In this document: piece after piece, positions 26,517 to 35,005 of the stretch
Layout: each line of letters starts with the position of its first letter
Numbering within the stretch: the first letter of the stretch is position 1
Source of the DNA: Virgibacillus sp. 7505
Lineage (GTDB): Bacteria > Bacillota > Bacilli > Bacillales > Amphibacillaceae
Assembly (NCBI RefSeq): GCF_002272135.1
Contig: NZ_NPBF01000035.1
Location: 27,200 to 91,199 of the forward strand
Length of the DNA stretch: 64,000 nt
Reading direction: 5' to 3'
The notes under the pieces: model-generated
The model's input: only the letters and a program-made list of their open reading frames with translations
Databases searched by the model: none
What the model was told of the DNA's origin: nothing
Program-made: the position numbers and the translations under genes

Positions 26517-27269
26517 TTAAATTGCAGTAAATCCGCCATCAATCGGCACTACTACACCATTTATATAAGGTGCTTTACCAGTCAATAGGAACGTGACAAG
26601 CTCTGCTACTTCCTCTGGCTGGCCAAGGCGCTTCTGCGGAATCGGTTCTGTCGCATTTTTGAATGCATCAGGATTCTTTTCCTTATACTCTCGAACCATT
26701 GGCGTTTCTGTCGTACCTGGAGCAATTGCATTTACGACAATGCCTTGCTCGGCATACTCAGCAGCCAACGTCTTTGTGATCCCAACCATTGCATGCTTCG
26801 TAGCAGAATATGTACCAACTGTGGCTTGTCCTACAACACCTGCTGTGGATGACGTGTTGACAATTCGCCCGCCGCCATTAGCTAGCATAACTTCCAATAC
26901 ATATTTCAACCCGTAAAGGGCGCCGTTTAGATTAATTCCTAATACCATATCGATCTGCTCAATCGTATTATCCACGAATTTTACGCCAGGACCAGAAATA
27001 CCGGCATTATTATAGAACATGTCGATAGTACCAAATGCCTCGACCGTTTTATCTACATAATGTTTCACTTCTTCTGCCTTGCTTACATCCGCTTTGATGA
27101 AAATAGCTTTTGACCCTTTTTCTTCTATTAAGCGAACCGTCTCTTTACCGGCTGCCTCAGAAACGTCAACGACGCTGATTGCGATACCTTCTTCTGCTAG
27201 TCGCAATGCTGCAGCTTGTCCAAGACCACTGCCGCCTCCTGTGATGACTGCTACTTTCTGCTCATTCAT
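26517..27269 (-). CDS. Short-chain dehydrogenase/reductase (first of pair)
   Basis: A 250-residue NAD-dependent SDR with TGGGSGLGQAAA, an acidic SVVDVSE after beta-2, NNAG, and Ser/Tyr-Lys in NTSSTAG and TYSATKHA. It resembles the downstream SDR enough to suggest gene duplication followed by divergence. The ATG at 27269 has GGGAG upstream. Two palindromes upstream may bind a regulator, but no regulator gene is adjacent. Confidence 0.87.
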   Translation of the reverse strand: MNEQKVAVITGGGSGLGQAAALRLAEEGIAISVVDVSEAAGKETVRLIEEKGSKAIFIKADVSKAEEVKHYVDKTVEAFGTIDMFYNNAGISGPGVKFVDNTIEQIDMVLGINLNGALYGLKYVLEVMLANGGGRIVNTSSTAGVVGQATVGTYSATKHAMVGITKTLAAEYAEQGIVVNAIAPGTTETPMVREYKEKNPDAFKNATEPIPQKRLGQPEEVAELVTFLLTGKAPYINGVVVPIDGGFTAI

Positions 27270-27320
27270 AAGCAAAGCTCCCTTCAATATGTATAAATAG
27301 GTTAATTTACCTACTCCATA

Positions 27321-27334
27321 TGTAAGAGCTTACA
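27321..27334. promoter_or_regulatory. Palindrome upstream of SDR pair
   Basis: TGTAAGAGCTTACA has perfect 6-bp arms and lies about 50 bases upstream of the first SDR start, a position fitting an operator. Which protein binds it is unknown. Confidence 0.45.
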
Positions 27335-27374
27335 CCTTTGAAGAAGATACAGCAAGCTATTTGCAACTGTGCTA

Positions 27375-27418
27375 AAACTTTTTTTGAACATATACAATTA
27401 GTATGTTCAAAAAAGTTT
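27375..27418. repeat. Long inverted repeat
   Basis: Arms AAACTTTTTTTGAACATA and TATGTTCAAAAAAGTTT (17 of 18 bases pair, one extra T) separated by nine bases. It lies between the SDR promoter region and the broken DinB gene. It may be an operator or a terminator remnant of the DinB gene. Confidence 0.5.
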
Positions 27419-27451
27419 AAAGGTTTTTGACAGAGGCGAAAATGGTGCTGC

Positions 27452-27628
27452 TCATTTATTTAGCTGCTTTAGCAGCAAATAAAGATGGTAATATGTTTCT
27501 CCGATAGACCATTTGTCTGGTTGAGGCCTCATCCATTCTCTATTGCTGTATTCACGGATATTTTCCTAAACCTTCCTCCTTTGCAGATAGATAGTCTCAA
27601 CATGTTCCTGCATATAGCTGCTTTTCAT
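27452..27628 (-). pseudogene. Broken DinB/YuaE-like gene fragment
   Basis: The reading frame starts with an ATG overlapping the Nudix stop (ATGA), runs 20 codons, meets an in-frame TAG at 27566-27568, then continues in the same frame for 37 codons including PQPDKWSIGETYYHLYLLLK before TGA. The WSIGExxYHL segment is the typical first-helix region of DinB-fold proteins, which are about 150 residues. So this is a gene with both a nonsense codon and a truncated 3' end. It is too interrupted to make a functional product. Confidence 0.7.
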
Positions 27629-28116
27629 TTTGCTTCCACAGATATGTTCTCTTTATGAATCAGATGCACTGGTGCAGATGGCAAGTTGACCAGCTTCTCA
27701 CCTAGGAAATCAGGTTTAATCGAAAGCTTCCCGATTTTTTCTAAGGGAATCCATTCATAATGGAACTCTCCTCCTTCTGGTGATATGACTTCTCCTATTC
27801 CGCACAGCCTGTCTTCAACATCCTGGATTAGATAAATAAAACTATATTCATGATAGGGCCGACCTTTGTAGGTGAAGAAATTCTCCACTGAACATAACAG
27901 CCGCTCTGCCCTTACAGGTATGCCAAGTTCCTCTTCGAATTCCCTTTCCACAGCCTGTCCTGAATCTTCTCCTAACTGAATACGTCCGCCAATTAGTGTC
28001 CAGAACGGATCTTTCTTGTTCTTGTGCAGCAGCACATGACTATCTTTTACAATAATGCCTGCCGTCCGGCAATTCAGCATCTGTTCACCTAAATCGATGG
28101 TCAAGTCCTGTGTCAT
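27625..28116 (-). CDS. Nudix hydrolase
   Basis: A 163-residue protein with a full Nudix box (GGRIQLGEDSGQAVERE followed by FEEELGI, about residues 43-66). The N-terminal AGIIVKDSHVLLHKN and WTLIGGR fit nucleotide or coenzyme pyrophosphatases. Its start overlaps the serine hydrolase stop by four bases and its stop overlaps the start of the broken DinB gene, forming a tightly coupled operon. Confidence 0.85.
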   Translation of the reverse strand: MTQDLTIDLGEQMLNCRTAGIIVKDSHVLLHKNKKDPFWTLIGGRIQLGEDSGQAVEREFEEELGIPVRAERLLCSVENFFTYKGRPYHEYSFIYLIQDVEDRLCGIGEVISPEGGEFHYEWIPLEKIGKLSIKPDFLGEKLVNLPSAPVHLIHKENISVEAK

Positions 28117-29132
28117 TTGCTTCTTTCCCCCGATTCTTCGATTGCTTGAACAATGTAATACGGGCCAGCTCCGTGGTTTGAAGGTACCACTATCTTTCTT
28201 CCCGTCTCTGGATAATAAGCAGAATGGAAACTCACGCCCGGATCAAAGCCGACAACATAATACTTATTGATTTTTTCCTCCTCTTTTTTTATCCATATTC
28301 CATATCCGTATGACGTTTCCTCCTCGACTTGGACATACGGCTTCAGCAGCGCCCCGGTAAGTTCTGCGTTCAGGAGTTTATACTGAGTCAGTGCATCCCA
28401 GAAACGCGCCATATCGGTAACACTCACATACACCCCGCCATCCGCGCCGCCCCTTACTGGTAACGCATAAATATTGGAACGATACTCATCATCTTCCTTG
28501 ATATAACCAATTGCTGTATTCTCTGGCAGCTTATCAAATGTAAAATATCCAGCCTCTGTCATTCCAGCGGGTTCAAAGATATGCTTTTGGACAAAAACAG
28601 TAAATGGTTCTTTAGCAATTTCTTCCACCACTAATCCCAACACGATAAAAGCAGCATTGTTATAATGGAACCGTTCACCAGGTAAAAACATCATCTTCTT
28701 ATCTTCGAACAATGGCAGAAAATCCGCACCCGATCTTACTCGGTACATCGGCAACGTTTGCCACAGCTCCTCAAAGTCATCCATTTCTTCTTCATCGAAA
28801 TAATCCGGTATGCCAGACGTATGCGTCAGCAGCTGGTGAATTGTAACGTCCTTATGAAAATGCGGAAATGCTACCGGGAGACAATCTATTAACTTGGTCT
28901 GGAAATCCAGTCGCCCTTGCTCCACTAGCTTGGCAATCGCCACGGCTGTGAAGATCTTTGCTCCAGAAGCTATTCCAAACCTTGTTTGCTTATCAAATGC
29001 TAGCTCATCTTGCTTATTGGCATAGCCATTTTGGAAGAAAAAGCTTTCTTGATTCTCTTCTACAACATATGCCACACCTGAGAAATCTACTTCCTCTGCT
29101 ACCTTTTCTAACTTATTCTCTAAACCGCTCAT
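28113..29132 (-). CDS. Serine hydrolase, beta-lactamase class C / penicillin-binding protein fold
   Basis: A 339-residue serine hydrolase without signal peptide. The SxxK motif is SGAK at about residues 56-59, the second motif is HYNN (Tyr-x-Asn), and YLxG-like LTHTSGIPDYF loop is typical of esterase-type class C-like proteins. Substrates range from D-amino peptides to esters; none is indicated. An alternative TTG two codons upstream overlaps the previous stop. It is followed by a Nudix gene with ATGA overlap. Confidence 0.82.
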   Translation of the reverse strand: MSGLENKLEKVAEEVDFSGVAYVVEENQESFFFQNGYANKQDELAFDKQTRFGIASGAKIFTAVAIAKLVEQGRLDFQTKLIDCLPVAFPHFHKDVTIHQLLTHTSGIPDYFDEEEMDDFEELWQTLPMYRVRSGADFLPLFEDKKMMFLPGERFHYNNAAFIVLGLVVEEIAKEPFTVFVQKHIFEPAGMTEAGYFTFDKLPENTAIGYIKEDDEYRSNIYALPVRGGADGGVYVSVTDMARFWDALTQYKLLNAELTGALLKPYVQVEEETSYGYGIWIKKEEEKINKYYVVGFDPGVSFHSAYYPETGRKIVVPSNHGAGPYYIVQAIEESGERSK

Positions 29133-29134
29133 AC

Positions 29135-29605
29135 TCAAATATCCCCCTCTTTTGAATCTTCAAAATACTTACAGCAGTCTACTAGTAAAAGAATCAGCCA
29201 TCGGCCGACCGGTGCCGCCAATGGCAGCAACAGAAACCCGTAGATGAAACCCCACACAATAATATCACCGACCGCTAAGTTTTCCAGTTTATTTCCCCAC
29301 ACGACCATATGAGTCGTCAGGGAACCAATCGTACCGGCATAGGCGACCACAATAAAAGCCATGATGCTGCTGATAGCCCATTTAACCCCTTCACTGACTC
29401 GTTCAATTCTTTTGAATTGTGCTCCAGCAATACTGAAAACCATCAGAAAGGGCACAACGACCTGAAGGAATACCCCGATATACATTATCGAGGGTGCGGC
29501 TGCCATTAGAAAAGAGGTACTGACAACAATCACAAAAATAAAGGTACAAAGTACAGCAGCTGTGATACTGAATGCAGCTCCAACAATCATTCCTTTCACA
29601 CTCAT
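29135..29605 (-). CDS. Four-helix membrane protein, unknown function
   Basis: A 156-residue protein with four or five hydrophobic segments and a short charged C-terminus. I do not recognise the family. AGGGG precedes the ATG at 29605; a 40-residue longer frame exists but starts without a ribosome site and is not hydrophobic. It is first in an operon with the serine hydrolase and Nudix genes. Confidence 0.65.
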   Translation of the reverse strand: MSVKGMIVGAAFSITAAVLCTFIFVIVVSTSFLMAAAPSIMYIGVFLQVVVPFLMVFSIAGAQFKRIERVSEGVKWAISSIMAFIVVAYAGTIGSLTTHMVVWGNKLENLAVGDIIVWGFIYGFLLLPLAAPVGRWLILLLVDCCKYFEDSKEGDI

Positions 29606-29695
29606 GCAATCGACCCCTATTCTCCACTCACAAACCATGTTACCATAATTGGAAATATATGAAGGATATAAAAAGTATGAATGGGGCTGATTGTT

Positions 29696-30442
29696 ATGCG
29701 CATTGCTGTCCTGACAGATATACATGGAAACCTTGCTGCACTGCAGGCTGTGTTAGGAGATATAGACAAGCGTGGAGATGTCGAGCACATATACTGCCTC
29801 GGTGATATGCTGGCGATCGGTTATGAAACTGATCGTGTACTGGAGCTTTTATTTGGCAGAGATGACATATCAATCATTACCGGAAATCATGATGAAGCTG
29901 TGCTGGCCCTAAGCAGACAGGAGACTTACCCCGAAAGCCACAAGAACGAAAGAGCACATCACCAGTGGATTGCCGACCGAACTGATTCAGGTTACCTTGA
30001 CTTACTTCATAAGCAGCCACGCCAAATCAATCAGCATATCAAGGGGCATGCCGTTTTGTTCACGCACTACCATATCCACCCAGATAAAGTGAATGCCCAC
30101 ATAAGCGAGGATCCTTTCTCTCGTATTGTTGCACCTTCTCTTGAAAATCTAGAGATGCTGTTTCAGGAACAAAAGGATACAGAACTCATTTGTTTTGGTC
30201 ATCATCACCCACTTCATCATTTTCGTAACGATCGAAAAATCTTTCTGAATCCAGGCTCTCTCGGCTGCCAGCCAAAACCGATCGCACCTTATGCAATTGC
30301 AAGGATAGAAGAAGATATTAGAACAACCGTAATAGAAGTACCTTATGACAACAGAGCTTATTTAAGAGGATATGAAAGATTGGAAGTGCCAGAATGGGAT
30401 ATCATCCTGAAAATCTTTCATGGAGGACAGCTGCAGAAATAA
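29696..30442 (+). CDS. Metallophosphoesterase
   Basis: A 248-residue calcineurin-like phosphoesterase. All metal motifs are present: DIHGN (residues 8-12), GDMLAIG, GNHDE and GHHHP, with NPGS near the end as in the YfcE/DevR-type bacterial group. The ATG at 29696 gives the canonical MRIAVLTDIHGN start; an ATG five codons upstream cannot be excluded and neither has a strong ribosome site. Monocistronic, divergent from the membrane protein operon. Confidence 0.85.
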   Translation: MRIAVLTDIHGNLAALQAVLGDIDKRGDVEHIYCLGDMLAIGYETDRVLELLFGRDDISIITGNHDEAVLALSRQETYPESHKNERAHHQWIADRTDSGYLDLLHKQPRQINQHIKGHAVLFTHYHIHPDKVNAHISEDPFSRIVAPSLENLEMLFQEQKDTELICFGHHHPLHHFRNDRKIFLNPGSLGCQPKPIAPYAIARIEEDIRTTVIEVPYDNRAYLRGYERLEVPEWDIILKIFHGGQLQK

Positions 30443-30469
30443 AAAAAGCGGACAACTGATTGTCCTCTT
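30443..30469. terminator. Bidirectional terminator
   Basis: Short stem GGACAA/TTGTCC with a seven-A run on the left and TCTTTT on the right between convergent genes. Confidence 0.7.
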
Positions 30470-30470
30470 T

Positions 30471-30785
30471 TCATGTAGTAGGAAGACCTTTCCCTCCGAG
30501 CGTTTGCAGGGTATTGATACGTTCCATTCCTGTTATAAGAGGCTTTGCCCGTCGGATTAATGTTTGTGTCGCATCTAAAGCAAGTGAGGCTTGATGAGCC
30601 GCTTCATCCTTCCATACTTCGTATACATATACTGCTTGCGGCTCTTCATGAGACACACTGACCTGATATATTTCACAGCCATCTACTTGCCCCATAGCCT
30701 CCGCTGCATCCAGCAGTATCGAACTCAATTCATCTCTATCATCTTTATGGACTAGAAATCTCCCGTACAAGCCGAATTTCTCCAT
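30471..30785 (-). CDS. Antibiotic biosynthesis monooxygenase (ABM) domain protein
   Basis: A 104-residue dimeric alpha/beta barrel-type protein. The pattern YGRFLVHKDDRDEL, then VDGCEIYQV and VYVYEVWKDEAAHQAS is that of ABM-domain monooxygenases. Such proteins act on quinones or as small accessory proteins; the role here is unknown. It precedes no partner gene; pbuE lies upstream in the same direction. Confidence 0.8.
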   Translation of the reverse strand: MEKFGLYGRFLVHKDDRDELSSILLDAAEAMGQVDGCEIYQVSVSHEEPQAVYVYEVWKDEAAHQASLALDATQTLIRRAKPLITGMERINTLQTLGGKGLPTT

Positions 30786-30849
30786 TCAGTTCATCCTTTC
30801 GCAAGAAACAGTTTGAAGGGAATATTCGACACGATCTATACGAATCCCT

Positions 30850-32013
30850 CTATCTGGAACGTAAAGCCGACTTATTCACACTTCGGAATGACCAAACTGC
30901 AAAAGCAAGCGAGAAGATTACTAACAGACTTCCGACATGCGCTGTCGTCTGCATCGAGGATGTAGCACCATTGACAAGACCGCCTACTAATGAACCTAAT
31001 GAAATACCTATCTGCAGCGCTGAATTGTTGAAGCTCTGGTGTATCCCAGCTGTCTCTGCATCCGATTCAATGATATAGTTCTGCAGCGGCGGCGCCAGAC
31101 TCCAGCTTAAGGCTGCCCAGATTACCATCACCACAAGGAATAATGGGAAGGAAACTGTAGAGAATGGAAGCAGGAATAAAATAATTGCAAATGATGCCAC
31201 TACAAGGATGATACTCACTTTGGACCCAAATTTATCTGCCAGACTGCCTCCAAAGGCTCCTCCACCAACTGCTGCGATACCGAAAATAAAGTAGCAAATA
31301 CTAATCCATTGCGTATTCAGACCTAACTCCGATTCAAGGAAAGGCGTGAAATAAGCGTAAATCGTATAATGGCCCGCAAGCAGGAACAGCATCGTCAAAT
31401 GTGCTGTCAGCATTTTTTTATTACGCAGTGCTTTCAGCTGCGATTTCAGGGATTGCACTTGTTCTACCTCAATACGATCGAGCGTAAATGCGATTAATAT
31501 CATGGAAAGCAAAGCCATTAATCCTATGAATAAAAACAGCATTCTCCAGCCGAATGCATCACTGATGATGATACCAATCGGTACCCCAAGTACGAGCGAG
31601 GAACTGATTCCCATATAAATGAGCCCGATTGCTTTAGCACGATGCTGCTGCTTGACGATTTTCGCCGCAATCGTCAAAGAAAGAACAATGATTAATGCTG
31701 TACTCATGGCAGTGAGGACTCGAGCAATCATGACAAAGAGGAAGGACGGACTCACGTATGTGATGACGTTCCCCAGTACAAATACACCTAACGTCAAAAG
31801 CAAAAGCTTCTTTCGTTCAATATTTGCGGTCATTGTATATAAAATCGGACCTGACACTGCATAGACCAAAGCGAACACTGTAATAAGCTGCCCTGCCTGT
31901 CCAATCGAAACCTGCAGATCATTCGCTATGGTAGGCAATATCCCCCCGACAATCAGTTCAACTAACCCTACCGATATAACAGAAATAGCTAATATAAAGA
32001 CTCTGAAATTCAA
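30850..32013 (-). CDS. pbuE: Purine base efflux transporter PbuE
   Basis: A 387-residue MFS exporter with twelve membrane segments. It closely resembles B. subtilis PbuE, which expels adenine and hypoxanthine: start MNFRVFILAISVISVGLVEL, GGILPTIANDL, AGHYTIYAYFTPFLE, and the same length. The strongest support is the upstream adenine-type purine riboswitch, the same regulatory element that controls pbuE in B. subtilis. Confidence 0.93.
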   Translation of the reverse strand: MNFRVFILAISVISVGLVELIVGGILPTIANDLQVSIGQAGQLITVFALVYAVSGPILYTMTANIERKKLLLLTLGVFVLGNVITYVSPSFLFVMIARVLTAMSTALIIVLSLTIAAKIVKQQHRAKAIGLIYMGISSSLVLGVPIGIIISDAFGWRMLFLFIGLMALLSMILIAFTLDRIEVEQVQSLKSQLKALRNKKMLTAHLTMLFLLAGHYTIYAYFTPFLESELGLNTQWISICYFIFGIAAVGGGAFGGSLADKFGSKVSIILVVASFAIILFLLPFSTVSFPLFLVVMVIWAALSWSLAPPLQNYIIESDAETAGIHQSFNNSALQIGISLGSLVGGLVNGATSSMQTTAHVGSLLVIFSLAFAVWSFRSVNKSALRSR

Positions 32014-32054
32014 TTTTCATTTCCTTTCTATATCCTATATTCGAAAATGGCACA

Positions 32055-32150
32055 TAAAAAAACTCCCCAATCACAGATTATAAATCTGTAATCAGGGAGT
32101 TATGGCTCCTGGTAGAGACCCTCAAACCAAATTATTGAGGTTATACAGTG
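32055..32150 (-). ncRNA. Adenine riboswitch of pbuE with expression platform
   Basis: Minus-strand aptamer: P1 CTGTA/TACAG, P2 CCTCAA/TTGAGG, junction GTCTCTACC, P3 AGGAGCC..AACTCCCT and junction GATTA. The third base of GATTA is T, the specificity base for adenine (guanine aptamers have C). The downstream stem AACTCCC/GGGGAGTT with seven T (32055-32100) shares sequence with P3 and P1, so adenine binding should prevent termination and turn pbuE on. Confidence 0.95.
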
Positions 32151-32180
32151 TAACACGAACGTATTCCATTTTCTTATAGC

Positions 32181-32209
32181 ATTATAGCAAGATACTGACA
32201 TAACTGCAA
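32181..32209 (-). promoter_or_regulatory. SigA-type promoter of pbuE
   Basis: TTGCAG (-35), 17-base spacer, TATAAT (-10) on the minus strand, placing the start about 25 bases before the aptamer. Confidence 0.8.
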
Positions 32210-32228
32210 CACCGCTGGTTAATGGCTT

Positions 32229-32852
32229 CTACTCAAAAGAAACGGAATTTACTATGGATTTTATGAACGGGTTATCTGGATTTATTTCGGCTTCAAAAAG
32301 GCCAAAAGAGAATGTAAAGGCTTTTTCATCATGTATAAAAATGTTTTGTACGATTTTATTATTTTCATGACTAACCAATTCATATGTTTCTATACCATTG
32401 ACTTCATATTTCCGATTACTTAAAAAGTCGATTCCAGCTTGCTGCTTAGCCATTTCAACATAAGCATCCGGGGTTAAATTCGGCATATACGATAAATCAT
32501 CAACTACTAATACAAACGCAGCAGTATCATTTTGGAATCCGAACGTGATACTTCCGCTCTCCTCTTCTGGCGCTTCGATTAATTCAAATTCAGAAGGTAT
32601 ATCAAATGAAATGCTGTCGTATGTAAATTTTCCATCTTCAATCACATAGGTGTCTGTATCTGGTTCTGGCTTTTTTTCTTCCGTTGACTGTTCTGTCTCA
32701 TTTGAATTTGCCTCTCCCTCTTTAGGTACTGATGTACTAGATTCTTTTGAGCCATCATTCTTAGAGGATTGATCAACTGACGTATCCAATCCACAACCAC
32801 ATAAGAAGAGTAAAAGAGCAGTAAATGATGCAATTAAGTACATTTTGTTCAT
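32229..32852 (-). CDS. Lipoprotein, unknown function
   Basis: A 207-residue protein with a signal peptide and lipobox LCGC (lipid-bearing Cys at residue 20). A Ser/Glu/Lys-rich linker (about 25-70) precedes a folded domain of about 130 residues beginning near YVIEDGKFTYDSISFDIP. That domain resembles PsbP/DUF1795-like folds but I cannot name the family with confidence. GAGGTGATGAG precedes the ATG at 32852. Confidence 0.75.
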   Translation of the reverse strand: MNKMYLIASFTALLLFLCGCGLDTSVDQSSKNDGSKESSTSVPKEGEANSNETEQSTEEKKPEPDTDTYVIEDGKFTYDSISFDIPSEFELIEAPEEESGSITFGFQNDTAAFVLVVDDLSYMPNLTPDAYVEMAKQQAGIDFLSNRKYEVNGIETYELVSHENNKIVQNIFIHDEKAFTFSFGLFEAEINPDNPFIKSIVNSVSFE

Positions 32853-32993
32853 CTCATCACCTCGCGCTAAAGTATAGCACATGATTATCCATTTTTAGAA
32901 CAAAATGTAACAATGGAGAAAAAAGTACTGATTATGCATTATAATAACCCTAAATTAAATGTTTTTCTCTCTTCATGGACTATTGATTAATCT

Positions 32994-33267
32994 CTAGTTA
33001 CCCAAGAAAACAAAAAACTCTCTAAATACATTTACTTTTGTATTCAGAGAGCCAGAAGAACCAAACCAATGATTAACTATACCTGATCTGTTCATTCTGT
33101 TTCGCATTTTTATCAGAGCATGAATATTCAGGTAAATACCCCAAATCCCTGCAGCAATCATACCTGCCTGCCCATATAAATTAAAACTTATCCAATAATC
33201 AAATACTACTAGTAACAAAACAAGAACGGCATGCAATTGAAATGATATTCCAACGATATTTATTCAT
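32994..33267 (-). pseudogene. Frameshifted small membrane protein gene
   Basis: A strong ribosome site AGGAGGTAAAG and ATG at 33267 open a frame reading MNKYRWNIIS that ends after 22 codons. The adjacent frame from about 33236 encodes a membrane-like stretch (LLVVFDYWISFNLYGQ, AAGIWGIYLNIHALIK) that has no start signal of its own. A single-base shift near 33240 joins them. The second frame also reads through the terminator at 33018-33051, suggesting that its natural stop is lost as well. An uninterrupted gene of about 80 residues is likely ancestral. Confidence 0.5.
33011..33051 (-). terminator. Terminator of the small membrane protein gene
   Basis: Minus-strand stem CTCTCTGAATACA/TGTATTTAGAGAG followed by TTTTTTG. 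Confidence 0.8.
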
Positions 33268-33341
33268 CTTTACCTCCTAGCAGTTTAACTTATTAGCTAA
33301 TCCTGACTCAACAACAGCTGTAAAAAAACGAAGCTTTATGA

Positions 33342-33371
33342 TTGCTTTATCGGAAAACCTCGATATACAAT
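33342..33371 (+). promoter_or_regulatory. Candidate promoter giving leaderless ArsR mRNA
   Basis: TTGCTT and TACAAT are separated by 18 bases. The -10 ends 6 bases before the ATG of the ArsR gene, so transcription would start at or next to the start codon. No Shine-Dalgarno is present. Confidence 0.45.
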
Positions 33372-33377
33372 AGACGC

Positions 33378-33692
33378 ATGAATACAATCGAACTATTCAA
33401 AGCTTTGTCGAATGAGAAACGACTGCAAATACTGCATTGGCTTAAAGAACCGGAGAAGCATTTTCCCAAGCAGCAGGCACATCTGCCGAAGGAGGTTCAT
33501 TACAAGGGCGGTGTCTGTGTCGGAGACATACAAGAAAAAGTCCAAGCCTCTCAATCCACGGTTTCGCAATATCTGGCCATGATGCAGCGCGCAGGGTTAT
33601 TGGAGTCCATTCGTTATAACCAATGGACGTATTACCGCAGAAATGAAGAGACAATTCAGAGGCTAGCAGCTTACCTGGATAAAGAATTGTAA
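33378..33692 (+). CDS. ArsR-family winged-helix repressor
   Basis: A 104-residue repressor with LFKALSNEKRLQILHWL at the N-terminus and a recognition helix in QASQSTVSQYLAMMQRAGLLES. The metal-binding ELCVCDL box is replaced (GVCVGDIQEKV), so it probably senses something other than arsenic. It precedes an MFS exporter by about 100 bases in the same direction, so it is the likely regulator of that pump. The ATG at 33378 has no ribosome site; see the promoter entry. Confidence 0.8.
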   Translation: MNTIELFKALSNEKRLQILHWLKEPEKHFPKQQAHLPKEVHYKGGVCVGDIQEKVQASQSTVSQYLAMMQRAGLLESIRYNQWTYYRRNEETIQRLAAYLDKEL

Positions 33693-33793
33693 CGACTTAC
33701 AAGGGATCCTTTATGGATTTCTTTTCTTTCACTTTAAATATCGGTTTATTACGATATACAGAAATACAAATATACATCAATTGGAGTGACACG

Positions 33794-34960
33794 ATGGCTT
33801 TAACTAAAAAACAGACATTTTTAGCATTCACGTTAACTTTATTGACGTTCGTTATGGGAACAAGCGAATTCGTCATTGTCGGCCTGCTGACAGAGGTCGC
33901 TGCTGATCTAAACGTAACGGTCGCATCGGCCGGAACACTTGTATCGGGATTTGCCATTGCTTATGCAATCGGCACTCCCGTCTTAACTGGCTGGGTAAGC
34001 CGTTTTCCGAAATACCCCTTGATGCTTACACTAATTGTCGTCTTTATTTTAGGTAATATTATTAGTGCTTTAACATCCTCTTTCGGAGTATTGCTAACAG
34101 CAAGAATCGTGACAGCAGCAGCAAGTGGTGTCCTTACCGCTTTAGCGATGACAGTAGCAAGTGATACAATGCCAGCGGCAAGACGTTCTTCGGTTATTGC
34201 ACTCATTTTTGCCGGGTTCACGATCTCCAATGTCCTGGGTGTACCGCTTGGTACGTTCATAGGCCAATTAGGCTCATGGCACCTGACGTTCTGGGTGACT
34301 GCACTACTCGGTGTTATCGCCTTTGTCATCAGTCTATTCATCCTGCCAAAGACAGCAGCAGGCGAGAAAAGTTCCATCATGAAGCAGCTTGTCCTATTCA
34401 AGAATCCGAAAATCCTCGTCGGTTTCTTTATCCCGACGTTCAGTATCGCTGGAACGTATACAATCTACACGTATATCACGCCTATCATTGAGGATGAATT
34501 AGGTATTGCCTCCAGCTCAGTCGGACTTGTCTTGCTTGCATACGGACTCTTTTCCATCGCCAGCAACTTCTTAGCTGGAAAGATAGCCGGCCGTAACGGT
34601 ATTGGAGATCTGCGTTATGCATTCATCATCCAAGCAATCATCATTGGCTCCCTATACGTGACAATGGGCATCACAATTGCCGGATTGATCAGCATCATGC
34701 TAATGGCAGTCATGATTTACGTCATGAATGCGACCATTCAAATTTATCTGATGGATCAAGCAGCAGCCTATTCGACAGCGGCCAGGGACTTTGCTTCCTC
34801 GCTGACTCCTGTATCCGTCAATATCGGTATTACACTTGGTTCTGCGCTAGGCGGGTTGGTCGTTGCATACGGAAACCTGCCAAACCTTGCGATTGTGGGC
34901 GGGATATGTGCTCTTATTGCATCCCTATTATCGTTTATCAGCTATCGAATGGAGAGCTGA
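33794..34960 (+). CDS. MFS transporter (DHA1 drug/sugar efflux type)
   Basis: A 388-residue twelve-helix permease. The start TFVMGTSEFVIVGLLTEVAADLNVTVASAGTL shows the TSEF and AG motifs of the AraJ/YdhP-like DHA1 efflux group; RIVTAAASGVL is motif C-like. GGAGTG precedes the ATG. An ArsR regulator precedes it. Substrate unknown. Confidence 0.85.
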   Translation: MALTKKQTFLAFTLTLLTFVMGTSEFVIVGLLTEVAADLNVTVASAGTLVSGFAIAYAIGTPVLTGWVSRFPKYPLMLTLIVVFILGNIISALTSSFGVLLTARIVTAAASGVLTALAMTVASDTMPAARRSSVIALIFAGFTISNVLGVPLGTFIGQLGSWHLTFWVTALLGVIAFVISLFILPKTAAGEKSSIMKQLVLFKNPKILVGFFIPTFSIAGTYTIYTYITPIIEDELGIASSSVGLVLLAYGLFSIASNFLAGKIAGRNGIGDLRYAFIIQAIIIGSLYVTMGITIAGLISIMLMAVMIYVMNATIQIYLMDQAAAYSTAARDFASSLTPVSVNIGITLGSALGGLVVAYGNLPNLAIVGGICALIASLLSFISYRMES

Positions 34961-34973
34961 TACCTACCTATAC

Positions 34974-35005
34974 AAAAAGACAGGTTGTCTTCAACCTGTC
35001 TTTTT
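34974..35005. terminator. Bidirectional terminator overlapping GNAT stop
   Basis: AAAAAGACAGGTTG/CAACCTGTCTTTTT, a 14-bp stem with A and T runs, between convergent MFS and GNAT genes; it contains the last codons of the GNAT gene. Confidence 0.92.

Noticed and set aside
27455..27483. Hairpin TTTATTTAGCTGC/GCAGCAAATAAA as terminator
   Set aside because: It is explained by codons at the end of the broken DinB gene and lacks a T tract.
32055..32150. Guanine riboswitch
   Set aside because: The discriminating base in the P3-P1 junction is T (GATTA), not C, and the gene is pbuE, so adenine is the likely ligand.
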